A stretch of DNA of 64,000 nucleotides from Streptomyces cinnamoneus (GTDB lineage Bacteria > Actinomycetota > Actinomycetes > Streptomycetales > Streptomycetaceae), in assembly GCF_002939475.1 (NCBI RefSeq), contig NZ_PKFQ01000001.1:2849001-2913000 (forward strand). Direction: 5' to 3'. The position numbers and the translations under genes were made by a program. Under the pieces are notes generated by a model. It made no database searches. It had not been told where the DNA came from and saw only the letters and a list, made by a program, of their open reading frames with translations. Positions 42,466 through 51,518 of this stretch are shown here, piece after piece (the stretch's first letter is position 1; each line of letters starts with the position of its first letter).

Positions 42466-43419
42466 ATGCGCCGAGTCCGGAAGCCGAGTGCCACCTCCGC
42501 CGTCTCCGCGATATCCGCCGTCGCACTTCTGGCCGTCCTGCCGGGCGCCGCCGTGGCCGCCGGGCCGCCGGCCGGGCCCGACGCCGCCGCCCCCCGGCAG
42601 CACGGCCCGGCCGGGCACGGCGCCCGCGCGGCGAACGCGCCGCAGGACTACGCAGAGGCCGCCTGCGAGGGGCCACCCCCGGAGGAGGGGGACGTCTACA
42701 CCCGTCCCCCCACCACGTCGCCGCACAGCACACCCCCCAAGACCTCGCAGAAGGGCACGGCACCGCAGGGCAGCACCCCCCCGCAGCAGGCGAAGGGCGC
42801 CGCGCCCAAACGCCCGGCGAAGAAGCCCGCGAGCCGCCGGGCCCTCCCCCACAAGTGGCCCCGGGGCGTCCCCGGCCGTGACGAGGCCGTGCGCATGCTG
42901 GACGACCTGACCGTCCGGCCCTTCAACGGCAAGGGCTACGACCACAGGCTCTTCACCGGCTCCAGCTGCTGGGTGCAGCACGGCGTCGACCGGTGCACCA
43001 CCCGCCAGATCGCCCTCAGGTTCCACTCGGTCACGCCGGTGAAGCTGGACGGCCCGTGCAAGGTCGTCGGCGGCGAGTGGCACAGCGAGTACGACGGCAG
43101 GACCATGGCCGACCCGCTGCACCTCGACGTCGACCACGTCGTGCCGCTGCGGAACGCGTGGGGCTCCGGGGCGAGCGCGTGGTCCTTCGAGGAGCGCCGC
43201 GAGTTCGCCAACGACCTGGTCGCCTCCCCGCAGCTGATCGTGGTGTCCACCTGGAGCAACCGCGCCAAGGGCGACAAGGGCCCGGACCAGTGGCTGCCGA
43301 AGGGCGCCGAGTGCACCTACAGCCGGGCGTGGATCGGCGTGAAGGACTACTACCGGCTGAGCGTCACCCGGGCGGAGAAGGACAAGCTGCGGCAGGTCCT
43401 CGACACGTGCCCGCTCTGA
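42466..43419 (+). CDS. Secreted HNH-family nuclease (GmrSD/DUF1524-like)
   Basis: This 317-residue protein has a Sec signal peptide (about 1-32, AVALLAVLPGAAVAAG), a Pro/Lys-rich linker to about residue 125, and a catalytic domain with LDVDHVVPLRNAWGSGA, the D-x-DH motif of extracellular HNH nucleases, followed by SWSFEERREFANDL and WSNRAKGDKGPDQWLP with the conserved Asn and Lys. Cys pairs (SSCW, DRC, GPC, AEC, DTC) suggest disulphides. It probably degrades extracellular DNA or RNA, a common Streptomyces trait. AAGGAGAGAAC precedes the ATG. It is convergent with the protease gene. Confidence 0.88.
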   Translation: MRRVRKPSATSAVSAISAVALLAVLPGAAVAAGPPAGPDAAAPRQHGPAGHGARAANAPQDYAEAACEGPPPEEGDVYTRPPTTSPHSTPPKTSQKGTAPQGSTPPQQAKGAAPKRPAKKPASRRALPHKWPRGVPGRDEAVRMLDDLTVRPFNGKGYDHRLFTGSSCWVQHGVDRCTTRQIALRFHSVTPVKLDGPCKVVGGEWHSEYDGRTMADPLHLDVDHVVPLRNAWGSGASAWSFEERREFANDLVASPQLIVVSTWSNRAKGDKGPDQWLPKGAECTYSRAWIGVKDYYRLSVTRAEKDKLRQVLDTCPL

Positions 43420-43426
43420 ACGGCCG

Positions 43427-44623
43427 CTACAGCGCCGCGCGGCTCCCCGTGCTCACCGGGGTGCTCGCGCGGGCCGCCCGGGAGGCGTCGGCGGCCACCT
43501 GGCCGGCCGTCAGGACGTAGCCCGTCTCGGCGTCGGCCGTCGAACGGGCGAAGACCACGCCGTACACCTTGCCGCCCGGCGTCAGCAGCGGGCCGCCGGA
43601 GTTGCCCGGGCGGACCGTGGAGCGCACGGAGTAGACCTCGCGGGTGGTGACGCCGTCGCCGTAGATGTCCTGGCCCTTGGCCCTGACCTCGCCCGCGACG
43701 ACGGCGGCGCGCAGGTCGAGGCCGCCGTTCTCGGGGAAGCCCGCGACCACGGCCGCGTCGCCGCGGCCGGCGGACGTGTCGAAGGGCAGCACGGGCGCGT
43801 CCAGGCCCGGCACGTCGAGGACGGCCACGTCCGTGCGCGGGTCGAAGAGCACGACCTTCGCCTTGTACGCCCGCCCGACGCCGCCGACCCGTACGGTCGG
43901 GTCGTCGACGCCCGCCACGACGTGCGCGTTGGTCATCACGTGCTCGTGGGCGTAGACGAAGCCGCTGCCCTCCTGGCCGCGCCGGCCGCCGCCCACGTCG
44001 GCGACGCCCTCGACCTTGACGACGCTCCTGCGGGCCGCCGTCTTCGCGGCGGCGGTCACCGCGTCCTCGGAGGGCTTGGGGACGCTCGTGGCCGGCTCGT
44101 TCTCGAAGGGGTTGAAGACCTGCGGGAAGCCGGCTCCGGCCAGCGCGTCCGTCGTCCGGCTGAACCACGTGGGCGCCTGCTCGGGCATCGCCTCCTGCAC
44201 CGCGCCCAGCAGCGTCGACTCCCTGATCTGCCGGGTGAGCAGCGGGGAGTTCGCCGAGACGAGCACGCTCGCGGCCACCCAGCCCACCAGCAGCACGGCC
44301 AGCGAGTTCACGGCCGCGCCGCCCACGCCGTCGACGCCCCGCACGGGCGCCCAGGTGAGCTTGCGCCGAAGGCGCCAGGCGAGCCGTCCGGCCAGGGCGT
44401 GGCCGAGGGCCGCCGGTATGAGCACGACCAGCACGGCGACGACGGCCGCCGTGCTGGTCCCCGCCTCGAAGGGCTCCAGCGCGTGGGGCAGGGCCCAGAC
44501 GCCGAGGACGGCGCCGCCGAGGAAGCCGGCCAGCAGGACGGCGCTCGCGATCAGGCCCCGGCGGTAGCCGGAGACGGCGTAGCCGAGGACGACCAGCATC
44601 AGGAGCAGATCGAGCAGGTTCAA
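43427..44623 (-). CDS. Membrane serine protease, CvpA/MarP-like
   Basis: This 398-residue protein has four N-terminal helices (CvpA domain, about residues 1-130) and a periplasmic-facing trypsin-type domain with the triad His in VMTNAHVVAG, Asp in RTDVAVLD and Ser in VRPGNSGGP. It matches the layout of mycobacterial MarP, a protease needed for acid and oxidative stress survival. Loss-of-function role here is unknown. It stops seven bases from the HNH nuclease stop, tail to tail. Confidence 0.9.
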   Translation of the reverse strand: MNLLDLLLMLVVLGYAVSGYRRGLIASAVLLAGFLGGAVLGVWALPHALEPFEAGTSTAAVVAVLVVLIPAALGHALAGRLAWRLRRKLTWAPVRGVDGVGGAAVNSLAVLLVGWVAASVLVSANSPLLTRQIRESTLLGAVQEAMPEQAPTWFSRTTDALAGAGFPQVFNPFENEPATSVPKPSEDAVTAAAKTAARRSVVKVEGVADVGGGRRGQEGSGFVYAHEHVMTNAHVVAGVDDPTVRVGGVGRAYKAKVVLFDPRTDVAVLDVPGLDAPVLPFDTSAGRGDAAVVAGFPENGGLDLRAAVVAGEVRAKGQDIYGDGVTTREVYSVRSTVRPGNSGGPLLTPGGKVYGVVFARSTADAETGYVLTAGQVAADASRAARASTPVSTGSRAAL

Positions 44624-44775
44624 CGCGGAGCCCTTTCGTCGCGCACGCGTCCCCCGCCGCGTCCACAGGTGTGGACTTGGAAGAACGCGGGTTCACGCGC
44701 CACCGGTTCCCCTTCGTGGCGAATTCATGGCGTACGCCACGTGCGCGCCGGCGGCGCCGTCCCGGGGAAACGCCG

Positions 44776-44812
44776 GCGGGGCCCGGGTTCCGTCGTGGAA
44801 CCCGGGCCCCGC
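44776..44812 (-). terminator. Terminator downstream of the MMPL gene
   Basis: A perfect 16-bp stem (44776-44791 with 44797-44812) with a five-base loop lies 20 bases past the MMPL stop. It may also protect the promoter of the protease gene from read-through. Confidence 0.8.
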
Positions 44813-44832
44813 CGCTTCGAGCCGGCCGGTCC

Positions 44833-47037
44833 TCAGACGCGGACCGGTTCGCGGTCCTCGTCGGACTCGGCGGCCGGGGCCTTCAGGCTCTTCTGCAGGC
44901 CCTCGCCCTCGACGTCCACGTTGGGCAGCGCCTTCGCCAGCCAGCCCGGCAGCCACCAGGCCGACCGGCCGAGCAGCGCCAGCACCGCCGGCACGATCGC
45001 CATGCGGACGACGAACGCGTCGAAGAAGACCGCGATGGCCAGGCCGAAGCCGATCATCTTGATCATCGGTTCCGAGGAGCCGATGAAGCCCGCGAAGACG
45101 CTGATCATGATGACCGCGGCGGCGGTCACCACGCGGGCGCCGTGCCGGAAGCCGGTGACGACGGCCTCACCGGGACGCTCGCCGTGGACGTACGCCTCCC
45201 GCATCCGGGTCACGAGGAAGACCTCGTAGTCCATCGCGAGGCCGAAGACGACGCCCACCATGAAGATCGGCATCATGCTCATGATCGGGCCGGTCTCCTC
45301 GACGCCGAACAGCCCGCCGAGCCAGCCCCACTGGAAGACGGCGACCACGGCGCCCAGCGCCGCGACGACCGACAGCAGGAAGCCCAGCGCCGCCTTGAGC
45401 GGGACCAGCACGGACCGGAAGACGACCATCAGCAGCAGGAAGGCCAGGCCGACGACGAGCGCCAGGTAGGGCAGCAGCGCGTCGTTCAGCTTCTGCGAGA
45501 CGTCGATGTTGACGGCTGTCGTGCCGGTGACCAGGACCTCGGCCCCGGCCTCGGAACCGGCCGCCCGGCCCTTGTCACGGATGGCGTGGACGAGGTCCTC
45601 GGTCTCCGAGCCGCTGGGCTTGGACTTCGGCACGACCGTGATGATCGCCGTGTCGCCGGCCTCGTTGAAGTGGGCCGGGGTGACCACGGCCACGTCGTCC
45701 AGGCCCTTGACCGTGTTCACCACGGACTCGGCGGCGGCCTGGTGGTCCTTGCTGTGCGCCGCGTCGACGACGAGCATCAGCGGGCCGTTGAAGCCGGGGC
45801 CGAAGCCCTCGGACAGCAGGTCGTACGCCTTGCGCTGGGTGGTGCTCTGGGGCTGCGAGCCCTCGTCGGGCAGGCCCAGCATCAGCGAGCCCGCGGGCAC
45901 GGCGATCGCGCCCAGGCCCAGGACGCCGGCGAGCAGCACCACGACGGGGCGGCGCAGCACCAGACGGGCCCAGCGGGTGCCCATGTTGGGCTTCTGCTCG
46001 GCGGACACGTCCGTGCCCTCGGCCTTGCGGACCTTGCGGGCCAGCACCTTGCGGCCGGCGAAGCCCAGCAGCGCGGGGATGAGGGTGAGCGCGATGAGCA
46101 CCGCGATGGCGACCGTGAAGGCGGCCGCGACGCCCATCTTGGTCAGCATGGGGATGTTGACGACCGCGAGGCCGGCCAGCGCGATGACGACCGTCAGACC
46201 GGCGAAGACCACCGCGGACCCGGCGGTGCCGACGGCCCGGCCGGCGGCGTCCTCGCGCTCACGCCCCTCGGCGATCTCCGCGCGGTAGCGGGAGACGATG
46301 AAGAGGGCGTAGTCGATGCCGACCGCGAGGCCGATCATCGTGGCGAGGGTGGCGGTGTTGTTGCCCAGGTCGAGGGCGGAGGCGACCGCCGCGATCGAGG
46401 AGACGCCGATGCCGACGCCGATGATCGCGGTGAGCAGCGGCAGCCCGGCGGCCACCAGCGAACCGAAGGTGATCAGCAGGACGACGGCCGAGATGGCGAT
46501 GCCGATGATCTCGGTGGAGCCGCCCTCGGGCATGGCCTGGAGGGCGCTGCCGCCGGTCTCCACGGTCAGCCCGGCGTCCCGGCCGGCGTCGGGCGCGGCC
46601 TTCAGCTTGTCGCGCGTGTCGTCCGTCAGCTCGTTGGCCTTCACCTTGTAGGTGACGGACGCGTAGGCGATGTCGCCGTTCTTGCTGACGCCGTCGCCGG
46701 CGAACGGGTCGGCGACGGCGGCCACCTGGGGGCCGCCCAGCGCGCCGACGACCTTGTCGACCGCCGCCTTGTTCCCGGGGTCGGTGATCTTCTGGCCGCC
46801 GGGGGCCTTGAAGACGATGCGCGCGGTGGCGGCGTCCGCCTTCATGTCCGGCATGCGCTTCTCCAGCAGGTCGAAGGCGCGCTGCGCCTCCGTGCCGGGT
46901 ATGGAGAAGTTGTCGGTCGCCTTGGAGGCGGTGGCGGCGCCCGCGCCGGCGAGGACCAGCAGCAGCACCCAGGTCAGGGCGACGTACCAGCGGCGCCTGA
47001 AGGCGAGCCGGCCGAGTTTGTAGAGGAACGTGGCCAC
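44833..47037 (-). CDS. MMPL-family RND transporter
   Basis: This 734-residue protein has 12 helices in two halves, each with an extracytoplasmic loop. The N-terminus MATFLYKLGRLAFRRRWYVALTWVLLL, the GIDYALFIVSRYR and MDYEVFLVTRMREA motifs, with Asp-Tyr pairs essential for proton transfer in MMPL, and the GxxG-rich motifs are typical. MMPL proteins export lipids or siderophores; the substrate is not shown. It follows its TetR gene by 126 bases on the same strand, ending at a strong terminator. Confidence 0.92.
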   Translation of the reverse strand: MATFLYKLGRLAFRRRWYVALTWVLLLVLAGAGAATASKATDNFSIPGTEAQRAFDLLEKRMPDMKADAATARIVFKAPGGQKITDPGNKAAVDKVVGALGGPQVAAVADPFAGDGVSKNGDIAYASVTYKVKANELTDDTRDKLKAAPDAGRDAGLTVETGGSALQAMPEGGSTEIIGIAISAVVLLITFGSLVAAGLPLLTAIIGVGIGVSSIAAVASALDLGNNTATLATMIGLAVGIDYALFIVSRYRAEIAEGREREDAAGRAVGTAGSAVVFAGLTVVIALAGLAVVNIPMLTKMGVAAAFTVAIAVLIALTLIPALLGFAGRKVLARKVRKAEGTDVSAEQKPNMGTRWARLVLRRPVVVLLAGVLGLGAIAVPAGSLMLGLPDEGSQPQSTTQRKAYDLLSEGFGPGFNGPLMLVVDAAHSKDHQAAAESVVNTVKGLDDVAVVTPAHFNEAGDTAIITVVPKSKPSGSETEDLVHAIRDKGRAAGSEAGAEVLVTGTTAVNIDVSQKLNDALLPYLALVVGLAFLLLMVVFRSVLVPLKAALGFLLSVVAALGAVVAVFQWGWLGGLFGVEETGPIMSMMPIFMVGVVFGLAMDYEVFLVTRMREAYVHGERPGEAVVTGFRHGARVVTAAAVIMISVFAGFIGSSEPMIKMIGFGLAIAVFFDAFVVRMAIVPAVLALLGRSAWWLPGWLAKALPNVDVEGEGLQKSLKAPAAESDEDREPVRV

Positions 47038-47163
47038 GAGGCGTTGTGCTCCCGTCGGGTCGGAGAGTGGTGAGAACCGGTGGTGGACCAGCCCGACGGG
47101 AGCGGTGCGTCAGGTGGAGCCTTGTGGGGGGGTGTGGGTGGGGACCTCAGTGGGGGGTGGGGT

Positions 47164-47763
47164 TCATGCGCCGAGAGCGGGGAGGATCACGGCGTCGATG
47201 TAGCGGGTGAGGTACGCGCCGTCCGCGGGCCGGTCCTCGACCAGCGGGCGGGCCATGAACGCCCCGAGCACCATGTGCGCGACGTAGTCGAGCGCGGGGT
47301 TGTCCGGGGCGACCTCGCCCCGGTCGACCGCGCGGCGGAGCATCGCCTCCAGCGCGGCGATCTCCGGCTCGACCAGCAGCTCGCGCAGGGCCCGTTTGAG
47401 GTCCGGATGGTCGTGGATCGCACGCTGGAGCCCCCGCATGAGGGCCGCGTCCTTCTCCATCCGGTCCTTGTCGGCGTCGCACACCATCGCCTGGAGGTCA
47501 CCGCGCACCGTGCCGGTGTCGATGTCCGCCAGGCTCATCGGCTTGTTGTGCCGCAGGGCTCCTGCCACCAGCTCCGGCTTGCCCCTCCACTGGCGGTAGA
47601 GGGTGGCCTTGCTGGCGTGGGTGCGGGCGGCCACGGCGTCCATGGTCAGGGCGTCGTAGCCGACCTCGCGCAGGAGGGCGAGCACCGCCTCGTAGAGCTC
47701 GGCCTCGCGTTCGGGGGTCAGCCGGGTGCGGCGGACCGCCGGCTTGGGTGGTTCCGTCGGCAT
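47164..47763 (-). CDS. TetR-family regulator of the MMPL gene
   Basis: This 199-residue protein has the N-terminal helix-turn-helix LYEAVLALLREVGYDALTMDAVAARTHASKATLYRQWRGKPELVAGAL, then an all-helical ligand domain. The start at 47763 (MPTEPPKPAVRRTR) is preferred over longer ones because AAGGAG lies just before it, although its spacing is short. Two perfect palindromes lie upstream and together with the co-oriented MMPL gene suggest an autorepressor of an efflux unit. Confidence 0.87.
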   Translation of the reverse strand: MPTEPPKPAVRRTRLTPEREAELYEAVLALLREVGYDALTMDAVAARTHASKATLYRQWRGKPELVAGALRHNKPMSLADIDTGTVRGDLQAMVCDADKDRMEKDAALMRGLQRAIHDHPDLKRALRELLVEPEIAALEAMLRRAVDRGEVAPDNPALDYVAHMVLGAFMARPLVEDRPADGAYLTRYIDAVILPALGA

Positions 47764-47799
47764 GCCACTCCTTCCCCCCGTGAATCCGTCACATCGCAT

Positions 47800-47862
47800 G
47801 TACGAAACGGTTTCGTACAGCACGAGGGTAAGCCCGGGCCTTAGCGAAACGGCATCGTTTCG
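47800..47862. promoter_or_regulatory. Two palindromic operators between TetR and tricorn genes
   Basis: GTACGAAAC-G-GTTTCGTAC (47800-47818) is perfect. CGAAACG-gcat-CGTTTCG (47845-47862) is also perfect. Both contain the core CGAAAC. They sit 37 bases before the TetR start and 53 bases before the tricorn-type gene start, so one TetR dimer pair could repress both directions. Confidence 0.7.
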
Positions 47863-47914
47863 ATGGTGTTCTGCGTCACGGACCGAGTTGCCGGGGCCAG
47901 TGGGGGCCGAAACC

Positions 47915-50900
47915 ATGGAAGGCGTGGACGCCTACCTCCGCTTTCCCCATCTGCACGGCGACCTGCTCTGCTTCGTGTCGGAGGACGACCTCTGGCTGGC
48001 CCCCCTGGCCGGCGCCGGGGAGCCGGCCCCCCGCGCCTGGCGGCTGACGGTCGACCGGACCCGCGTCGGGCATCCGCGCTTCTCGCCCGACGGGCGGCAC
48101 ATCGCCTTCACCAGCTGGCGCAGCCTCGACCCCGAGATCCACCTGGTCCCGGCCGCCGGCGGCGGCGCGCGCCGGCTCACCTACTGGGGCAGCACCGACA
48201 CCCGCGTCTGCGGCTGGGCCCCCTCCGACCGCGGTGACGGGGGCTACGACGTCCTCGCCGTCTCCTCGCACGGCCAGCCCTTCTCCTACTTCTCCTGGGC
48301 CTACCGGCTGCCCACCGACGGCCACCCCGGCCTGCGGCTGCCCTGGGGCCCGGTGTCCGACATCGCCATGAGCGACGGCGGCGGGGAGCACCGCACGCTG
48401 CTGCTGACGGGCAAGCCCCCGCACGAGCCGGCCTCCTGGAAGCGCTACCGGGGCGGTGCGACGGGCCGGCTCTGGTTGCAGTGCGACCGGCTGGTCGCGG
48501 ATCTCGGCGGCCACCTGGACTCGGCGATGTTCGTCGGCGACCGCATCGCCTTCCTCTCCGACCACGAGGGCGTCGGCAACCTCTACTCCTGCCGCCCCGA
48601 CAGCTCCGATCTGCGCCGCCACACCGACCACGACGACTTCTACGCCCGCCACGCCGCCACGGACGGATCCCGCGTGGTCTACCAGTGCGCGGGCGACCTG
48701 TGGCTGGTCGACGGCCTCACCGCCGGGGGCGTGCCGCGCCGGCTGGACGTGCGCCTGGGCGGCCCGCGCGCCGGGCGCCGCCGGTACCAGGTGCAGGCCG
48801 CCCAGCACGTCGACGCGCTGACGGTGGACACCACCGGACGGGCCAGCGCCGTGGGGGTGCGCGGCAGCCTGTACTGGCTGACCCACCGCGACGGCCCGGC
48901 CCGGGTCATCTCCGCCACCCCGGGGGTGCGGGTCCGGCTGCCGGAGATGCTGGGGTCGACGGGCCGGGTGGCGTACGTGACGGACGCCGAGGGCGAGGAC
49001 GCCGTCGAGCTGGCCCAGCTGCCGCGCGCGGCCGGGCCGTCACAGCCGCGCCGGCTGGCGGCCGGCCGGATCGGGCGGGTGCACGAGCTGCTCGCCTCGC
49101 CCGACGGCGAGCGGCTGGCGGTCGCCGCGCACGACGGGCGGCTGCTGCTGGTCGACGCCTCGGCCGAGGGCGAGGGGGAGGTGACCGAGCTGACCCGGTC
49201 GGCCAACGGGCCGGTGCGCGACCTGGCCTTCTCCCCCGACTCGGCCTGGCTGACCTGGTCCCACCCGGGCGTCGGCCGGTCGCTGCGGAACATCAGGATC
49301 GCCCGCCTGTCCGACCGGCTGATCGTGGACGTCACCAACGGCCGCTTCGAGGACGAACAGCCGGTCTTCACCCGCGACGGCCGCTATCTGGCCTTCCTGT
49401 CCTGGCGCGGCTTCGACCCGGTCTACGACGTGCACACCGGCGACCTGTCCTTCCCGCTGGGCTGCCGCCCCTACCTGGTGCCGCTGTCGTCGGCGACCCC
49501 CTCCCCCTTCGCCCTGACCGCGGAGGGCCGCCCCGCGGGCGGCGGGCTGGACCTGGACGCCGCCGGGGAGAACGAGGGCTCGGTGCTGGTGGAGGTGGAG
49601 GGCCTGGAGAGCCGGGTGACGCCCTTCCCGGTGGCCGCCTCGAAGTACTCCTCCCTGCATCCGGTGAGCGGCGGCGGCCTGGTGTGGCTGCGCTGGCCGA
49701 TCTCGGGGGCGCTCGGCGAGACCTTCGCCAACCCGGCCGACACCTCCGGCCGCCCCACCCTGGAGCACTTCGACCTGTCCAAGGCCAAGCGCACCGAACT
49801 CACGGCGTCGCTCGACTGGTTCGCGGTCAGCGGCGACGGCACCCGCCTCGTCGTCAACGACGAGGGCGACCTGCGCGTCGTCCCCGCCACCGACACGCCC
49901 GACCCCGACTCGACCGTCTATGTCGACATGCGGCGGATCCTGCACGAGGTGGAGCCGCCCGCCGAGTGGCGCCAGGCGTACGCCGAGGCGGGCCGCATCG
50001 TCCGCGCGTACTTCTGGGAGCCGGGCATGTGCGGCGTCGACTGGGAGGCGGTGCTGGAGCAGTACCGGCCGCTGGTCGAACGCGTCGCCTCCCCCGACGA
50101 GTTCGCCGATCTGCTGCGCGAGGTCCTCGGCGAGCTGGGCACCTCCCACGCGTACGTCGTCCCCGCCCGCCGCAACGAGGGCCCGCCCCACTACCAGCGC
50201 GCCATCGGCCTGCTCGGCGCCAACCTCACCCACCAGAAGGGCGGCTCCTGGACGGTGCGCCGCATCCTGCCCGGCGAGTCCTCCGACTCCAAGGCCCGTT
50301 CGCCGCTGGCCGGTTCGGGCGTGCGCGAGGGCTGGGCGCTCACCCACGTCGACGGCCGCCCGGTGGACCCCGTCGCCGGCCCCTACCCCCTGCTGGCGGC
50401 GGCCGGCGGCACGACCGTCGAGCTGGCCTTCCGGCCGCCCGGGCCCGAGGGGCACGCCCGCCGGGTGGCGGTGGTGCCGCTGGTCGACGAGCGCCCGCTG
50501 CGCTACCAGGACTGGGTGACCAAGCGCCGCGCGGTCGTCCACGAGCTGAGCGACGGCCGGTGCGGCTACCTCCACATCCCCGACATGGGGGGCTCCGGCT
50601 GGGCCCAGTTCAACCGCGACCTGCGCATGGAGATGTCCCGCCCGGCCCTGATCGTGGACGTACGGGGCAACGCCGGCGGCAACATCAGCGAGCTGGTCGT
50701 GGAGAAGCTCACCCGCACCATCGTCGGCTGGGACCTCACGCGCGACGCACAGCCGGTCAGTTACGCGAGCAACGCCCCGCGCGGGCCGGTCGTCGCCGTC
50801 GCCGACGAGATGACGTCCTCGGACGGCGACATGATCACCGCCGCGTTCAAGCTCCAGGGCATCGGCCCGGTGGTGGGCCTGCGCACCTGGGGCGGCGTCG

Positions 50901-51184
50901 TCGGCATGACCGGCCGGCACCGCCTGGGCGACGGCACGTCCATCACGGTGCCGATGAACGCGGCCTGGTTCGACGAGTACGGCTGGAGCGTGGAGAACCA
51001 CGGCGTCGAGCCGGACATCGAGGTCGACCGCACCCCGCTCGACTGGGCCGAGGGCCGGCACAGGCAGCTGGACGACGCGGTGCGGCTCGCGCTGGACCTG
51101 CTGGAGCGGCACGGCGCCGCGAAGCCGCCGGACTACTCGGGCGTACCGGACCTGCGCCGCCCGAAGCTGCCACCGCGGGGGTGA
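47915..51184 (+). CDS. Tricorn-type S41 peptidase
   Basis: This 1089-residue protein has an N-terminal pair of beta-propellers (about 10-680, repeats such as HPRFSPDGRHIAFTSWR and DGRYLAFLSWRGFDP), a core, a PDZ domain (about 755-850) and the S41 catalytic domain. His745 (LGTSHAYV), Ser969-Asp970 (MTSSDGD) and Glu1027 (SVENHG) match His746, Ser965-Asp966 and Glu1023 of Thermoplasma tricorn. Tricorn trims peptides downstream of the proteasome. The start at 47915 gives the shortest sensible N-terminus and follows GGGGG; it is a choice. There is no signal peptide. Confidence 0.9.
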   Translation: MEGVDAYLRFPHLHGDLLCFVSEDDLWLAPLAGAGEPAPRAWRLTVDRTRVGHPRFSPDGRHIAFTSWRSLDPEIHLVPAAGGGARRLTYWGSTDTRVCGWAPSDRGDGGYDVLAVSSHGQPFSYFSWAYRLPTDGHPGLRLPWGPVSDIAMSDGGGEHRTLLLTGKPPHEPASWKRYRGGATGRLWLQCDRLVADLGGHLDSAMFVGDRIAFLSDHEGVGNLYSCRPDSSDLRRHTDHDDFYARHAATDGSRVVYQCAGDLWLVDGLTAGGVPRRLDVRLGGPRAGRRRYQVQAAQHVDALTVDTTGRASAVGVRGSLYWLTHRDGPARVISATPGVRVRLPEMLGSTGRVAYVTDAEGEDAVELAQLPRAAGPSQPRRLAAGRIGRVHELLASPDGERLAVAAHDGRLLLVDASAEGEGEVTELTRSANGPVRDLAFSPDSAWLTWSHPGVGRSLRNIRIARLSDRLIVDVTNGRFEDEQPVFTRDGRYLAFLSWRGFDPVYDVHTGDLSFPLGCRPYLVPLSSATPSPFALTAEGRPAGGGLDLDAAGENEGSVLVEVEGLESRVTPFPVAASKYSSLHPVSGGGLVWLRWPISGALGETFANPADTSGRPTLEHFDLSKAKRTELTASLDWFAVSGDGTRLVVNDEGDLRVVPATDTPDPDSTVYVDMRRILHEVEPPAEWRQAYAEAGRIVRAYFWEPGMCGVDWEAVLEQYRPLVERVASPDEFADLLREVLGELGTSHAYVVPARRNEGPPHYQRAIGLLGANLTHQKGGSWTVRRILPGESSDSKARSPLAGSGVREGWALTHVDGRPVDPVAGPYPLLAAAGGTTVELAFRPPGPEGHARRVAVVPLVDERPLRYQDWVTKRRAVVHELSDGRCGYLHIPDMGGSGWAQFNRDLRMEMSRPALIVDVRGNAGGNISELVVEKLTRTIVGWDLTRDAQPVSYASNAPRGPVVAVADEMTSSDGDMITAAFKLQGIGPVVGLRTWGGVVGMTGRHRLGDGTSITVPMNAAWFDEYGWSVENHGVEPDIEVDRTPLDWAEGRHRQLDDAVRLALDLLERHGAAKPPDYSGVPDLRRPKLPPRG

Positions 51185-51192
51185 GGCGCGCA

Positions 51193-51227
51193 CGAGGGGC
51201 CCGCCCGGTGCCCGGGCGGGCCCCTCG
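51193..51227 (+). terminator. Terminator after the tricorn gene
   Basis: A perfect 16-bp stem (51193-51208 with 51212-51227) closes a three-base loop nine bases past the stop. The short Gln-rich gene on the other strand ends beyond it, so it may serve both. Confidence 0.85.
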
Positions 51228-51253
51228 CTCACGGGGTACGCGTCAGACGGCCG

Positions 51254-51442
51254 TCAGAGGCGGTCGTCGAGGTCGTCCTGGATGTCGTCGAGGGACTGCT
51301 GGCCCCTCTGCTGACCCTGCTGTCCCTTCTCGCGCACCTTGTCCTGGCCCTGCTGGCCGCGCTCCTGGCCCTGCTGCTTGGCGTCCTGCATCTTCTGCTG
51401 CGCCTGCTGCTTGGCCTTCTCTGCCTTGTCCTTCATGCCCAT
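51254..51442 (-). CDS. Tiny Gln/Lys-rich hydrophilic protein
   Basis: This 62-residue protein (MGMKDKAEKAKQQAQQKMQD...) consists almost entirely of Gln, Lys, Asp, Arg and Glu, with repeated KxQQ and GQQGQ words and no hydrophobic core. It recalls CsbD/LEA-like stress proteins, but no family match is claimed. AGGAG lies nine bases before the ATG. It sits alone downstream of the SDR on the same strand. A second frame overlaps it but has much worse composition. Confidence 0.65.
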   Translation of the reverse strand: MGMKDKAEKAKQQAQQKMQDAKQQGQERGQQGQDKVREKGQQGQQRGQQSLDDIQDDLDDRL

Positions 51443-51518
51443 GCGTGTTCACTCCTAGGGGAGATCGGGAATCGGGCCGCGACCAGCCTCACACGCCGGG
51501 ATGAACCTCGCATTTCGA

